From Planctomycetota bacterium (GTDB lineage: Bacteria > Planctomycetota > UBA1135): a DNA stretch of 64,000 nt. The notes beneath the pieces were generated by a model that did no database searches, was not told where the DNA came from, and was given only the letters and a program-made list of their open reading frames with translations. A program made the position numbers and the translations under genes. The stretch spans positions 1 through 64,000 of the forward strand of contig JASMMA010000004.1 in NCBI GenBank assembly GCA_030748415.1. Reading direction: 5' to 3'. How positions within the stretch are numbered: position 1 is the stretch's first letter; each line of letters opens with the position of its first letter. This document shows, piece after piece, positions 33,953 through 42,633 of the stretch.

Positions 33953-35392
33953 ATGCCACCACTCCCCAACTCCCTCGCCATACTCCTGCTCCTGCCCTCC
34001 ATGGGCCTTGCCCAAACCACTTGGTATGTGGACCAGGGTGGCACCGGTGACTTTATTGGCATTCAGCAAGCGATTGATCACCCCAATGTCCTAAATAACG
34101 ACACCGTAATTGTGCGAGATGGGGTCTATGTTGAGAATATTAATTTCAGAGACAAGTCGCTCACACTCACTAGCGAAAATGGCCCAACTTTAACTGTTAT
34201 AGATGGAAATAACAGCGGTTCGGTAGTTACCTTTGACAACAACTCTACATCGACTGGGTCTACGCTTAATGGATTTACGCTAACGAACGGCTCCGGAACA
34301 TTTGATGTGTCTGCAAACACATACTGCGGAGGAGGCGTGTACTGCACATCATCCTCACCCAATATTTCCAATAACATAATTAAGAATAACACCAGTGTTT
34401 TTGGTGGTGGTGTTTCTGTTAGATCGAATTCATCTCCATCGCTAACGGGCAACTTAATTGAGAATAATTCCGCAAGTGCTGGTGGCGGAATTTCCCTCTC
34501 TGACTCGCAGGCGCAGATTTCAGAAAATACGATTATTCATAACCATGCAACTGCAGGAAGTGGCGGCGGAATTGCATCTGCATATTCTTTGCCGACCATT
34601 GAAGGTAATTTAATTTTTGGAAACTCAGCAAGCTCGGGTGGCGGAGGCATTAGCGGCCTAGTGACCTCACCGGTTATTTCAGGAAATACCATCGTGGGAA
34701 ATGTGGCCAGTGAGGGTGGGGGCGTTAGATTCTACGGCGATTGTTACCCGGTTATCCTCGACACAATTCTTTGGGGCAACCAGGCCGCGGTTGGTAAGGA
34801 AATCTGGGTTGGCGGCGACGCTTGGTACTTTGGATACTCAATACTTAACATCTCCTATTCCGTCGTGGAAGGAGGTCAGGCCGGAGCGTACATCGAAACT
34901 CCCGGAAACGACATCATCTTTGGATTAGGAATCCTATCGATTGATCCGATTTTCATTAGTCCACCGAATGAAGACTTTCACCTCCAGCCGGGCTCCCCAT
35001 GCATCGACTCAGGTAGCCCTAACTCTCCATTAGATCCAGATGGCACGAGGTCAGACATGGGCGCTTTCCCCTTCGACCAAAGTGCGCCACTGCTTTCAAT
35101 AAGCAACCTTGTTGCTGGAAGTACCGCTCAAGTCAACATTAGCAATTGCACTCCGGGGAATAGTGTTTTCTTAGTTTGGTCGCTCGCCGGTGGTGGACCA
35201 ACTAGCACCATATATGGGGCGGGTTACGTGAGCCCTCCATTTACGGTGGTGCGGCTAAGCTCTAATAATAGTGGGCAGGTTTCCATGACTCAGTCGGTCC
35301 CTCCCCAAACCTCTGGGACGCACATCTGGTTTCACGGAGTGGACTTAGGCTCCGCCACGCTATTAAACCCATTGGCGATGACTATCCAATAG
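33953..35392 (+). CDS. Secreted right-handed beta-helix protein with C-terminal sorting-like domain
   Basis: The 479-residue protein has a signal peptide (LLLLPSMGLAQ) and starts as WYVDQGGTGDFIGIQQAID, the entry segment of pectate-lyase-like/NosD beta-helices. Parallel beta-helix coils follow at about 20-24 residue intervals (SGNTIVGN, SENTIIHN, TGNLIENN). Residues from about 380 carry the C-terminal domain also seen in the FG-GAP and C-type-lectin proteins, ending LLNPLAMTIQ. No catalytic residues are evident. A surface carbohydrate-binding or structural role is an inference. ATG 33953 gives the correct signal peptide. Confidence 0.82.
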   Translation: MPPLPNSLAILLLLPSMGLAQTTWYVDQGGTGDFIGIQQAIDHPNVLNNDTVIVRDGVYVENINFRDKSLTLTSENGPTLTVIDGNNSGSVVTFDNNSTSTGSTLNGFTLTNGSGTFDVSANTYCGGGVYCTSSSPNISNNIIKNNTSVFGGGVSVRSNSSPSLTGNLIENNSASAGGGISLSDSQAQISENTIIHNHATAGSGGGIASAYSLPTIEGNLIFGNSASSGGGGISGLVTSPVISGNTIVGNVASEGGGVRFYGDCYPVILDTILWGNQAAVGKEIWVGGDAWYFGYSILNISYSVVEGGQAGAYIETPGNDIIFGLGILSIDPIFISPPNEDFHLQPGSPCIDSGSPNSPLDPDGTRSDMGAFPFDQSAPLLSISNLVAGSTAQVNISNCTPGNSVFLVWSLAGGGPTSTIYGAGYVSPPFTVVRLSSNNSGQVSMTQSVPPQTSGTHIWFHGVDLGSATLLNPLAMTIQ

Positions 35393-35418
35393 GAATTGCC
35401 CACCGGAATTCTTGCTGC

Positions 35419-35450
35419 GCCGCCATGCGGCCTCAGCCCTTTTCTTTTTT
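35419..35450 (+). terminator. Possible terminator after the beta-helix gene
   Basis: GCCGC-CAT-GCGGC (35419-35431) is followed after nine bases by a T-rich run (TTTTCTTTTTT). The stem is short and the T-run is offset, so activity is uncertain. It overlaps the end of the convergent membrane-protein gene. Confidence 0.35.
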
Positions 35451-35786
35451 CATAATTACGGCGGAATCATAAATGGCCAGACAGAGAAAAAGTCCCCCAA
35501 TCCAGGGGCGGAAAGTAATGGCCATGCCTTCGCTTAGCCAAACGGTATTAATCAAACCCACAATCCAATAGCACAGCACGCGGCTGAGTCGCCAGCAATC
35601 TTGGCTTCCTCCTTTGCGGTAAAGGCGCAGACCGGTTTTTGCCAAGTTGTATGTCATTGCGAAAGCCAACAAGCTGATAACCGTGTAATCAATGACAGTG
35701 CGTGAGTCGTGGCTTAAGCGGAATGCGTAGAACAGGGCCCCAGCTGCAAGCAGGAATTTGTCAAAGTTGATTTTGGGTTTATTCAT
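35433..35786 (-). CDS. Small membrane protein of unknown function
   Basis: The 117-residue protein has about three to four hydrophobic helices (YTVISLLAFAMTYNLA, VLCYWIVGLINTVWL, WIGGLFLCLAIYDSA). No family was recognised. The start overlaps the upstream regulator gene by 8 bp. With that gene and the next membrane protein it forms a three-gene operon, so the regulator may respond to or control these membrane proteins. Confidence 0.65.
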   Translation of the reverse strand: MNKPKINFDKFLLAAGALFYAFRLSHDSRTVIDYTVISLLAFAMTYNLAKTGLRLYRKGGSQDCWRLSRVLCYWIVGLINTVWLSEGMAITFRPWIGGLFLCLAIYDSAVIMKKEKG

Positions 35787-36057
35787 TGAGGATTTTTAGT
35801 AGTGCAGTGCGGTAGCTTTTATAAGCCTTGATGCCATTTTTGGTCAAACTGTACATGGTCTGCGGTTTTTTGCCGACAAATTGTTTGTCCACCTGAACAT
35901 AGCCAGCATCTTCGAGTTTGGCGATATGGCTGGCCAAATTTCCCCAACTTAATTCGGTTTGTTGGTGGAGCCAAGTGGCGTCGGCTTCTTCAACCGCCAT
36001 GAGTTGAGTCATGATTGCCAAGCGCGCCGGCGAGTGAATGACGCGATCAAGATTCAA
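35779..36057 (-). CDS. Winged-helix transcriptional regulator (MarR/ArsR-like HTH)
   Basis: The 92-residue winged helix begins LNLDRVIHSPARLAIM and has LSWGNLASHIAKLEDAGYVQVDK and GKKPQTMYSLTKNGIKAY, the one-domain HTH_27/34-type fold. I prefer the TTG at 36057, which overlaps the stop of the upstream gene by 11 bp and removes a low-complexity extension. The ATG at 36126 is the alternative. Such regulators commonly sit with a small membrane protein whose genes they control. Confidence 0.75.
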   Translation of the reverse strand: MNLDRVIHSPARLAIMTQLMAVEEADATWLHQQTELSWGNLASHIAKLEDAGYVQVDKQFVGKKPQTMYSLTKNGIKAYKSYRTALLKILNE

Positions 36058-36643
36058 TGGGATTGTCGAGGATGGGGAATTTGCTAAGAAAGCGGGCGAG
36101 GAGGGCGGCGCCTGTGACAAGGACAATTACTCCGCTAATTGTAAGTGGGAGCAACAGGTCGTCTCTGCGAACTTCGAGTTCAAGGGCGCGGGTCGCCAAG
36201 AACACGGTAATGATGGACGCGGCGTAAAAGAAACCACGGCGGGCGCGATAAATAAAACTAACGGATGCCGCAATGAAAGCGAAAATCATGCCCAGCATTA
36301 GCGGCCCCAGTGAATTAATGGGGATTGAATCGGCGAATCCGCTTACCACAACTCCGGCGATCGCGGTGAAGCTGAACACTCCGAGCATGAGTAATTGCTT
36401 TCCCTTGAGAGTCGCCTTCTTGAGTTGCACCTTTCCGATACGAGGCTCGACCAACTTCTTGCGCAATACTAGGGTGCTTGGGAAACAGATGGCAAAGCTA
36501 ATCCCACCCAAGCCGCCGGCGTCAAAGGCAATCATCACCGCCCAGGCAATCATGCACAGCCCGCAGAGGATATCGATAATCCCATCTTGCAGGGCGGCTT
36601 TGTGGAAAGCTTGCTGTTCAATTTTGGCTAGGTTTGGTTCCAT
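36047..36643 (-). CDS. Membrane protein of unknown function (regulator-linked)
   Basis: The 198-residue protein has an N-terminal soluble stretch (MEPNLAKIEQQAFHKAALQDG) and about six hydrophobic helices in three pairs. No known family was assigned. It is first in a three-gene operon with the winged-helix regulator and a second small membrane protein. The ORF extends to 36709, but the ATG at 36643 gives the better N-terminus. Confidence 0.7.
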   Translation of the reverse strand: MEPNLAKIEQQAFHKAALQDGIIDILCGLCMIAWAVMIAFDAGGLGGISFAICFPSTLVLRKKLVEPRIGKVQLKKATLKGKQLLMLGVFSFTAIAGVVVSGFADSIPINSLGPLMLGMIFAFIAASVSFIYRARRGFFYAASIITVFLATRALELEVRRDDLLLPLTISGVIVLVTGAALLARFLSKFPILDNPIES

Positions 36644-36723
36644 GTTTACATCATAGCAAAGAACTTTGTGTTGCAAAGTAAAAAGTGGAGAATTCTTGAT
36701 GACAGCCAAAAGATCGCCAATTT

Positions 36724-36750
36724 AGACTCTGACCCCATCCGCTGGGTCAG
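36724..36750 (+). repeat. Solo terminus of the element family (GACTCTG subtype), copy D
   Basis: TAGACTCTGACCCCATCCGC followed by TGGGTCA matches the left ends of the complete elements and forms the TGACCC/GGGTCA hairpin. No partner end was found downstream before the acyl-CoA dehydrogenase gene, so it is a solo end or a truncated element. Confidence 0.75.
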
Positions 36751-36774
36751 GAATTAGCGGATTTAGCAAGGATA

Positions 36775-36804
36775 TGGGATAATCCGCCACCTTTGTGGCG
36801 GCTA
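36775..36804 (+). promoter_or_regulatory. TGGGATAAT motif plus hairpin upstream of acyl-CoA dehydrogenase 2
   Basis: TGGGATAAT (36775-36783, with -10-like GATAAT) runs directly into the perfect hairpin CCGCCAC-CTTT-GTGGCGG (36784-36801) and then CTA. The leader to the ATG at 36832 is about 40 bases. The same motif arrangement precedes acyl-CoA dehydrogenase 1. It has no T-tract, so an operator or leader structure is likelier than a terminator. Confidence 0.5.
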
Positions 36805-36831
36805 ACGCTTTGGCCAAATTAAGGGCTCAAC

Positions 36832-38007
36832 ATGAACGACCTAAAGACTAATTTCGACCTGACTGAAGAGCAGGAAATGATTCGTGAGACCGTGGAGCGC
36901 TTCTCCAACGAAGTCGTGGCCCCTGCCGCCGCTCACGCCGATGAGACCTGCACCTTTAATCAAGATGTGTGGTCGCAGATGTGCGAACTGGGTTTGCCGG
37001 CACTGCCCTTTCCTGAAGAAGAAGGTGGTGCGGGCCTAGACAACCTGTCCTACATCATTGCGGTGGAGGAGTTGTCGCGCGTTTGCGCCAGCACTGGTTT
37101 AAGTTACGCCGCCCATGTTTCCTTGGGCACTTGGCCAATCCACGCATTTGGCTCCGATTCACTAAAAGAAAAATACATGCCTGGCCTTTGCGCTGGCGAG
37201 TTCATGGGGGCTTATGGCCTAACCGAACCTAACGCTGGTTCCGATTCGGGTGGTACTCAAACCACTGCGGTTTTAGATGGCGACCATTACATCGTCAACG
37301 GTGCCAAATGTTTTATTACCAATGGCTCGTACTCAAAGCCTTATGTGATAACTGCCCAAACTGACAAATCACTCGGCCCCAAAGGAATCGTGGCCTTAGT
37401 TGTTGATCGTGACAGCTCTGGCTTCACTATTGAAAAGGGTGAGACTAAGTTAGGTATGCGCGGCTCTGATTGGACCAATCTTATTTTCCAAGATTGCAAA
37501 GTGCCGGCCGACAATTTGCTGGGCACTCCCGAAACCGGCTTCGCGACCTTTATGAAAACTTTAGAAGGTGGCCGCATTTCGATTGGCGCTCTTTCATTGG
37601 GAATCGCCCAAGGCGCATTAGACCAAGCCGTCAAATATGCAAACGAGCGTGAGCAGTTTGGCAAGCCGCTTGCCAAACATCAGGCGGTTGCATTTAAGCT
37701 CGCCGATATGCGCACTGAAATATCAGCCGCTCGACACTTGGTTTACCACTCAGCCCGTCTCAAAGATGCTGGGCGTGATTACGGCACCGATGCCGCGATG
37801 GGTAAGTACTTTGCTTCGGAAGTTGCCATGCGCTGCACTTATGAAGCCATTCAAATATTTGGTGGCAATGGCTACTCCCGCGAATACCCAGTCGAGCGCA
37901 TGTACCGCGATGCCAAGTTGTGCACCATTGGCGAAGGCACCTCCGAAGTGCAAAAGCTCATCATCTCGCGCGACCTGTTACAAAAGGCAGCGCTTCAAAC
38001 CGCCTAA
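36832..38007 (+). CDS. Acyl-CoA dehydrogenase 2 (isovaleryl/short-branched type)
   Basis: The 391-residue FAD enzyme has AYGLTEPNAGSDSGG, KCFITNGSYSKPYV, EREQFGKPLAKHQ and GGNGYSREYPVERMYRDAKLCTIGEGTSEVQ near the C-terminus. The substrate is probably a short or branched acyl-CoA. It is a paralogue of the dehydrogenase at 23555-24697 and is followed 30 bp later by an MBL-fold hydrolase, which may act on a related thioester. Confidence 0.92.
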   Translation: MNDLKTNFDLTEEQEMIRETVERFSNEVVAPAAAHADETCTFNQDVWSQMCELGLPALPFPEEEGGAGLDNLSYIIAVEELSRVCASTGLSYAAHVSLGTWPIHAFGSDSLKEKYMPGLCAGEFMGAYGLTEPNAGSDSGGTQTTAVLDGDHYIVNGAKCFITNGSYSKPYVITAQTDKSLGPKGIVALVVDRDSSGFTIEKGETKLGMRGSDWTNLIFQDCKVPADNLLGTPETGFATFMKTLEGGRISIGALSLGIAQGALDQAVKYANEREQFGKPLAKHQAVAFKLADMRTEISAARHLVYHSARLKDAGRDYGTDAAMGKYFASEVAMRCTYEAIQIFGGNGYSREYPVERMYRDAKLCTIGEGTSEVQKLIISRDLLQKAALQTA

Positions 38008-38037
38008 GTAGCATGAGTGCAAACTTGGATGTAAAAG

Positions 38038-38880
38038 ATGCACCATGAAACTCAAGTGGGTCGTTTTCGCATTCGCGCTTTGCGTGAATCGAACTTTGCC
38101 CTTGATGGGGGAGCCATGTTCGGGGTGGTGCCACGCGCCCTGTGGCAAAAGTTAACGCCAGTAAACGACGATCACACCATTCCACTTGCTTGCAATTGTT
38201 TTTTGATTGAGGACGGCGAACATGTGTTGTTGATTGAGCCGGGGATGGGGCAACGATGGAGCGAAAAGCACCGCGCAATGTATCGGATTGAACACCCACA
38301 AGGGAGCTTGCAACAAGTTTTGGAAAGTGCCGGCCGTAAACCAGAGGAAGTAACTCATGTGCTGATGTCGCATGCCCACTTCGACCACATCGGCGCGGCA
38401 TGTGGCGAGGACGGTTTGCCGCTATTTAAAAACGCCCAGCACTTTTTACCTGAAAGCGAAAAGTTTGCGGCCTTAACTCCCGATCATTTACGCCGCGCAA
38501 GTTACCGCTCAGAAGATTTACAACCCATCATCGATGCCGATTTACTTTGCACCTTCTCTGGTGAGCGAGAAGTAATCCCAGGAATCACTGTCCACGAACT
38601 CGGTGGCCACTCTGACGGAACATCGGTAATTACCATTGAAGATAATGGTCTTACGGCATGTTTTTGGGGCGATGTCGTACCTACCCGCAATCATGTGGCC
38701 TTGCCATTTATTATGGCCTACGACATCAATGCGGAAAAGTCCTTTACCGTACGCTCGGCCTGGATTGCGAAAGCTTGTGAGAATGCTTGGGTTAATTTGC
38801 TCTACCACGACCCCGAACATCCCATTGTCCGATTTGCGACCGAGAATGGCCGCTACGCTTGGGCACCCTTCGGCGAGTGA
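38038..38880 (+). CDS. MBL-fold metallo-hydrolase
   Basis: The 280-residue metallo-beta-lactamase-fold protein has the metal motif SHAHFDH (about residues 119-125) and further ligands in the HELGGHSDG region. Members include lactonases, glyoxalase II and thioesterases; the exact reaction is unknown. It may be co-transcribed with the upstream dehydrogenase. The 3' end overlaps the convergent ABC permease by 28 bp. Confidence 0.85.
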   Translation: MHHETQVGRFRIRALRESNFALDGGAMFGVVPRALWQKLTPVNDDHTIPLACNCFLIEDGEHVLLIEPGMGQRWSEKHRAMYRIEHPQGSLQQVLESAGRKPEEVTHVLMSHAHFDHIGAACGEDGLPLFKNAQHFLPESEKFAALTPDHLRRASYRSEDLQPIIDADLLCTFSGEREVIPGITVHELGGHSDGTSVITIEDNGLTACFWGDVVPTRNHVALPFIMAYDINAEKSFTVRSAWIAKACENAWVNLLYHDPEHPIVRFATENGRYAWAPFGE

Positions 38881-39641
38881 GGGTCGTCTTGAAGAGCAAA
38901 CACCAAACCGGCGAGGGCGAGGGTGGCAAATAGGATGGGCCACCACATTCCGTTCGCTAAGTCATAGGTGGCGTGAGCAATCATTCTTCCCCAAGAAGGA
39001 GAATCCACGGGGCCAAGCCCTAAAAATGAAATGATGACTTCGGTTTTGATTGCGTAAACAAAGTGGAGGAAGAACTGCACTTTAAAAATCGCAGTCAAGT
39101 TTGGAAGAAGATGTCGTATAAGGATGCGGCCGGTTTTTGCGCCCTCTAAAACGGCAGACTCAACGAAGCTCTCCTGTTGGAGCCGAAGGGCCTCGGTTCG
39201 CATGAGGCGGTAAGTGCCGACCCAACCAGCAACACCAATGGCGATACCCGTTGTCCAAATCCCGGGACCCAGAATCCAGCCAACTAAAAGGACCAAAATA
39301 ATTCCAGGAATAGCGGTAAAGATTGTTGCAAGAACAGAGATTGCTCCGTCAATGGCCCCGCGTTTCCAAGCGCAAAGGAGGCCCATTGCGGTTCCAAATC
39401 CAACGGATAAAAGGGCGGCAACCAGGCCAACAAGGAAGGCAATCCGCGACCCCTGAATAATTCGGGAAAGTACATCCCGACCTAAATGATCGGTTCCAAA
39501 CCAAGCGAAGGAACTTGGGGCAAGGCTCGCACTTTCTGGTCGAACAGCGTCCCAACCTCTGGAGCCAATCCAGCCTGCCCATGCTGCGAAAGCCACGCAA
39601 ACATAGCCCGCAAGGATTATGAAACGAAGGCGACGGCTCAT
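38853..39641 (-). CDS. DppC/OppC-like peptide ABC permease
   Basis: The 262-residue permease has FGTDHLGRDVLSRIIQGSRI (the conserved DppC N-terminal block) and the EAA loop (about RHLLPNLTAIFKVQ). It ends in a helix and a charged tail. It is the last gene of a unit with the DppB-like permease, substrate-binding protein and methyltransferase. It overlaps the DppB-like gene by 4 bp. Confidence 0.88.
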   Translation of the reverse strand: MSRRLRFIILAGYVCVAFAAWAGWIGSRGWDAVRPESASLAPSSFAWFGTDHLGRDVLSRIIQGSRIAFLVGLVAALLSVGFGTAMGLLCAWKRGAIDGAISVLATIFTAIPGIILVLLVGWILGPGIWTTGIAIGVAGWVGTYRLMRTEALRLQQESFVESAVLEGAKTGRILIRHLLPNLTAIFKVQFFLHFVYAIKTEVIISFLGLGPVDSPSWGRMIAHATYDLANGMWWPILFATLALAGLVFALQDDPHSPKGAQA

Positions 39642-40879
39642 GAGGAGGGTCCCCCCTTGTCAGCCATGCGCGGATCCATGCGCGGAAGGAAAAAGTCGCA
39701 CAGCTTCTGAAGGAGAACCCAGGAAAGGGCAAGAGTGAATGTAGATGCACGCAGAATGGAAACATCGTTGCTGCCCATGGCATCTACAATCCATGAGCCT
39801 AAGCCTGGGATTCCGAAAAAGTGTTCTAAAAGAAGGGAACCCAAAACCAAAAACGGCAATGCACTGAGTATTTGAGTGAGCAGGGCGGGAACGAGATTGG
39901 GAAGGATGTGATGTTTCAGAATCCCAGACGAGTTCAGGCCGCGTGCGCGGGCGGCTTGTATAAAAGGTTTCGAGTGGAGGTCTCCTGCGAGATTACGCCA
40001 GAACCGCCATTCCGGCCAAAGACCCACCAGAACCCAAGCCAAAATGGGAAGGGCGAGGTAGGGGAGCCATGGAGCTTTCCAGCCAAAAATGGGAAAGAGA
40101 CCCAAGTGCCCCGCAAGGAATTGCTGTAAAAAGAGTACCCAAGCTAAAGAAGAAATGGACATGCCCAAAGTTGTTGCGAGGGATAAGCTTCGGTCAAGCC
40201 ACCCTCCTTTGGCTAAACAAAGCAAAGCCAAGGAAAGAGCCAAGCCAAGCGTAAGGAAAAATGCAGGAACAGCCAGCGCGAGTGAGCGCGGGGCGCGGCG
40301 GACGAGTTCGGAAAGGACAGGAAGCCCATCTCGGGTTGTGCCGAAATCCAGTCGTAAGAGTTTGAATGCCGGTGCGAAAACTCGGGTGGCCAAACTGTGT
40401 TTGGACGCCCAAGATAGTTGGAGCGATTCAGAAGGATTCCAGCGAAGGCGAGTGTCTTGAAGGGCAACGGCAAGACCATGAGCCGGGAGTGAAGAAAAAG
40501 GACTCAGTGCTTGCAGTTGAATATTGCCCTTACTTTCCAAGACCCACTCAAGGAAAACAGATTCCACCGTTCGCCCCTCAGTAGGGTAACGGCGGAAGGG
40601 AACGGATTGCCCATTACCTAAAATCAAATCGGGCCCTTCGCTCCATAGGGAAAGGAACTGTGTGGGCTCCTGTTGCCGAATTTCCAAAACCTTCGGGTGG
40701 TAATCTTTCCACTGGCCCATGCGTTGTCGAGCGGCGGCAATAGAATCGGCGTTTGCGTGTTGGCCGGCTTCTCGCAATGCCGCATCGCCAAGAAGGCCCG
40801 AGTCCAAAATCACTCCCAAAAGAAGGCTCACCCCGAAGGCAAGTCCGACTGCAGAGAGGAGTGTGCGAAGAAGAGTCAT
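39638..40879 (-). CDS. DppB-like peptide ABC permease with enlarged periplasmic loop
   Basis: The 413-residue protein has one N-terminal helix (TLLSAVGLAFGVSLLLGVIL), then about 160 residues of extracytoplasmic sequence, then five helices. The EAA motif is AARARGLNSSGILKHHILPN. Typical DppB proteins have about 310-340 residues, so the loop after TM1 is roughly 80-100 residues longer. ATG 40879 shares one base with the stop of the binding-protein gene (TGATG). The upstream frame to 40954 is not used. Confidence 0.85.
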   Translation of the reverse strand: MTLLRTLLSAVGLAFGVSLLLGVILDSGLLGDAALREAGQHANADSIAAARQRMGQWKDYHPKVLEIRQQEPTQFLSLWSEGPDLILGNGQSVPFRRYPTEGRTVESVFLEWVLESKGNIQLQALSPFSSLPAHGLAVALQDTRLRWNPSESLQLSWASKHSLATRVFAPAFKLLRLDFGTTRDGLPVLSELVRRAPRSLALAVPAFFLTLGLALSLALLCLAKGGWLDRSLSLATTLGMSISSLAWVLFLQQFLAGHLGLFPIFGWKAPWLPYLALPILAWVLVGLWPEWRFWRNLAGDLHSKPFIQAARARGLNSSGILKHHILPNLVPALLTQILSALPFLVLGSLLLEHFFGIPGLGSWIVDAMGSNDVSILRASTFTLALSWVLLQKLCDFFLPRMDPRMADKGGPSS

Positions 40880-42633
40880 CAATCTTGTTCGTTCACACCA
40901 AAACTTGCACAAGGCAATGGGTCGAAAGGGTTCAAGTTGGATAACTCGAGCCAAGGTTGGGTCAGTAAGTAGCTTTGACGATGGTCAATAGGGATTACTG
41001 GGGCAAGTTCGGTCAGGCGGCCAATCATAGTTTTGGCAAAAGTAGCACGCTCTTTTGAGTCGGTGCTTGCTTTGAAGCTCCGCAGAGCTTGGTCGAAGAT
41101 TGAATCCTGGAAGTTCGATTTATTAATTCCAGGAGCGACAAACTCGCCACAAAAAATATCCAATAAGTTGGCGGCATCCGGCCAATCTAAAGTCCAGGCG
41201 CGGGTAGAAATCTGGGCTTGGCCGGAGTTCATTTTTCGAACAAGATCTCCGTAATCCTGGGCAACGACCTCCAAATGAATCCCAATCCGTTTCCACGCAG
41301 CAGTCAGCATAGTACCAAGGTCTCTAGATGTGGGGTCCGTGCCGCCCAACTCAAGGCGGAGAATGGGGAGGCCCTTAGCTTTTGGCCAGCCCGCTTCTGA
41401 AAGTAGTTCCAATGCGCGAGCAGTGTCTTCTTTTCTCCAAGGGATATCTTCGATGGACTTCGATTCAGGTAGCCCCGGCGGGAGCAGGCGCGTGGCTGGT
41501 TTTCCCCAAGCACCAGCGCGAACGACTTGGTTCCATTGCTTGTAAGGAAAGGCAAGAGCCAGAGCTTTGCGTAAGAGAGCTCGGTTGTGATTGCCCTTTT
41601 TATCATTCGGAAGATGGCCCACCACAGGATCGTTCATATTGAACTGCAACATGGTCAAGTCAAGCATGTCGGTGACCGTGAGATTGACTCCGCGCCTCCG
41701 AAGCTCAGCATTGGGTTCATGGCCGTCAATGAGGGTGGCGAAAGAATCCTGCAAAGGGCTCAAGCGATCCAGCTCCCCATTTTGAAACATGAGGGTGCGA
41801 GTGCTTCCTTGGGGGACCCATAGGAATTCAAGCTGGGCAGTCGAGCGTGGAGGCCTTGGGTGATTAGGGACAGGGGCAAAGAGCGCCCGGAACCCTGGCT
41901 CCCATTCTTTTAGAAAGTAAGGGCCCGAACCAACAGGGTGTTGGCTGAATTGCAAGCTGGAGCGCATAAGAGCTTCCCGCGGATAAACCAACAAATAGGG
42001 TGACGCCAATCGGTAGGCAAAGGTCGGATCAGGTCGAGTCAGGCGAATGGCGAAGCGGTTGTCACTCAAAACGCGCAAACCCGGCAAACCCTCATCGAGT
42101 GCCTGAGCCCAAGCAGCTTCACTTTGGATATGGCCCTTGGCTGTTTCGTGCCGGAAGGCATCGAGGCCCTCAATCAAGCCTTCAAGAGCAAACCAGCCCA
42201 CAGCGGCTTCACCTGCATCGGCCAGGCGTAACCAGGAAGTCAGGACATCCGTTGCGGTAACGGGTCGCTTTCCGTTTTCCCAAAGGGTGTTGGGAGCGGG
42301 GTCAAAAAATTGTGCGTCGGTGCGAAGGTAAAAGAGCCAAGTTCGTTGGTCTTTTGAGACTTCCCAATTTTCTGCAAGGGAGCCAATAATTTCGAAATCG
42401 GGACTGTCGGGATTGTATTGAAGTAAACCCTCGAAGCACTGTCGTTGAAGAACCTGGTTTCCGGTTGTACCCGACTGAACGGGATCAAAGTTCCCCAGTT
42501 TGGATGCAAGGGCAAAGTGAAGAGTTGAAGATTCAGGAGATTCTTGCGAGCAAGAAGCGAAAGGGAAAAGAAGAGGAATGAAAAGGAGAGCCCAAAAGAA
42601 AGGAAAAGGGAGCCCAAGCCGACGAGGAATCAC
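40879..42633 (-). CDS. Extracellular solute-binding lipoprotein, family 5 (DppA/OppA-like)
   Basis: The 584-residue lipoprotein has a lipobox (FPFASCSQES) and the family 5 peptide-binding fold: FEGLLQYNPDSPDFEIIGSL, a conserved VGSGPYFLKEW segment, and PDAANLLDIFCGE near the C-terminus. It delivers peptides or a similar solute to the two downstream permeases. It overlaps the upstream methyltransferase gene by 4 bp. No ATPase gene accompanies the cluster. Confidence 0.88.
   Translation of the reverse strand: MIPRRLGLPFPFFWALLFIPLLFPFASCSQESPESSTLHFALASKLGNFDPVQSGTTGNQVLQRQCFEGLLQYNPDSPDFEIIGSLAENWEVSKDQRTWLFYLRTDAQFFDPAPNTLWENGKRPVTATDVLTSWLRLADAGEAAVGWFALEGLIEGLDAFRHETAKGHIQSEAAWAQALDEGLPGLRVLSDNRFAIRLTRPDPTFAYRLASPYLLVYPREALMRSSLQFSQHPVGSGPYFLKEWEPGFRALFAPVPNHPRPPRSTAQLEFLWVPQGSTRTLMFQNGELDRLSPLQDSFATLIDGHEPNAELRRRGVNLTVTDMLDLTMLQFNMNDPVVGHLPNDKKGNHNRALLRKALALAFPYKQWNQVVRAGAWGKPATRLLPPGLPESKSIEDIPWRKEDTARALELLSEAGWPKAKGLPILRLELGGTDPTSRDLGTMLTAAWKRIGIHLEVVAQDYGDLVRKMNSGQAQISTRAWTLDWPDAANLLDIFCGEFVAPGINKSNFQDSIFDQALRSFKASTDSKERATFAKTMIGRLTELAPVIPIDHRQSYLLTQPWLELSNLNPFDPLPCASFGVNEQD

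Noticed and set aside
18720-38880. Apparent change in codon style suggesting a transferred island
   Set aside because: The impression of more GCC/GCG-type codons was not measured, no integration boundary was seen, and the genes are ordinary metabolism; composition would need calculation.
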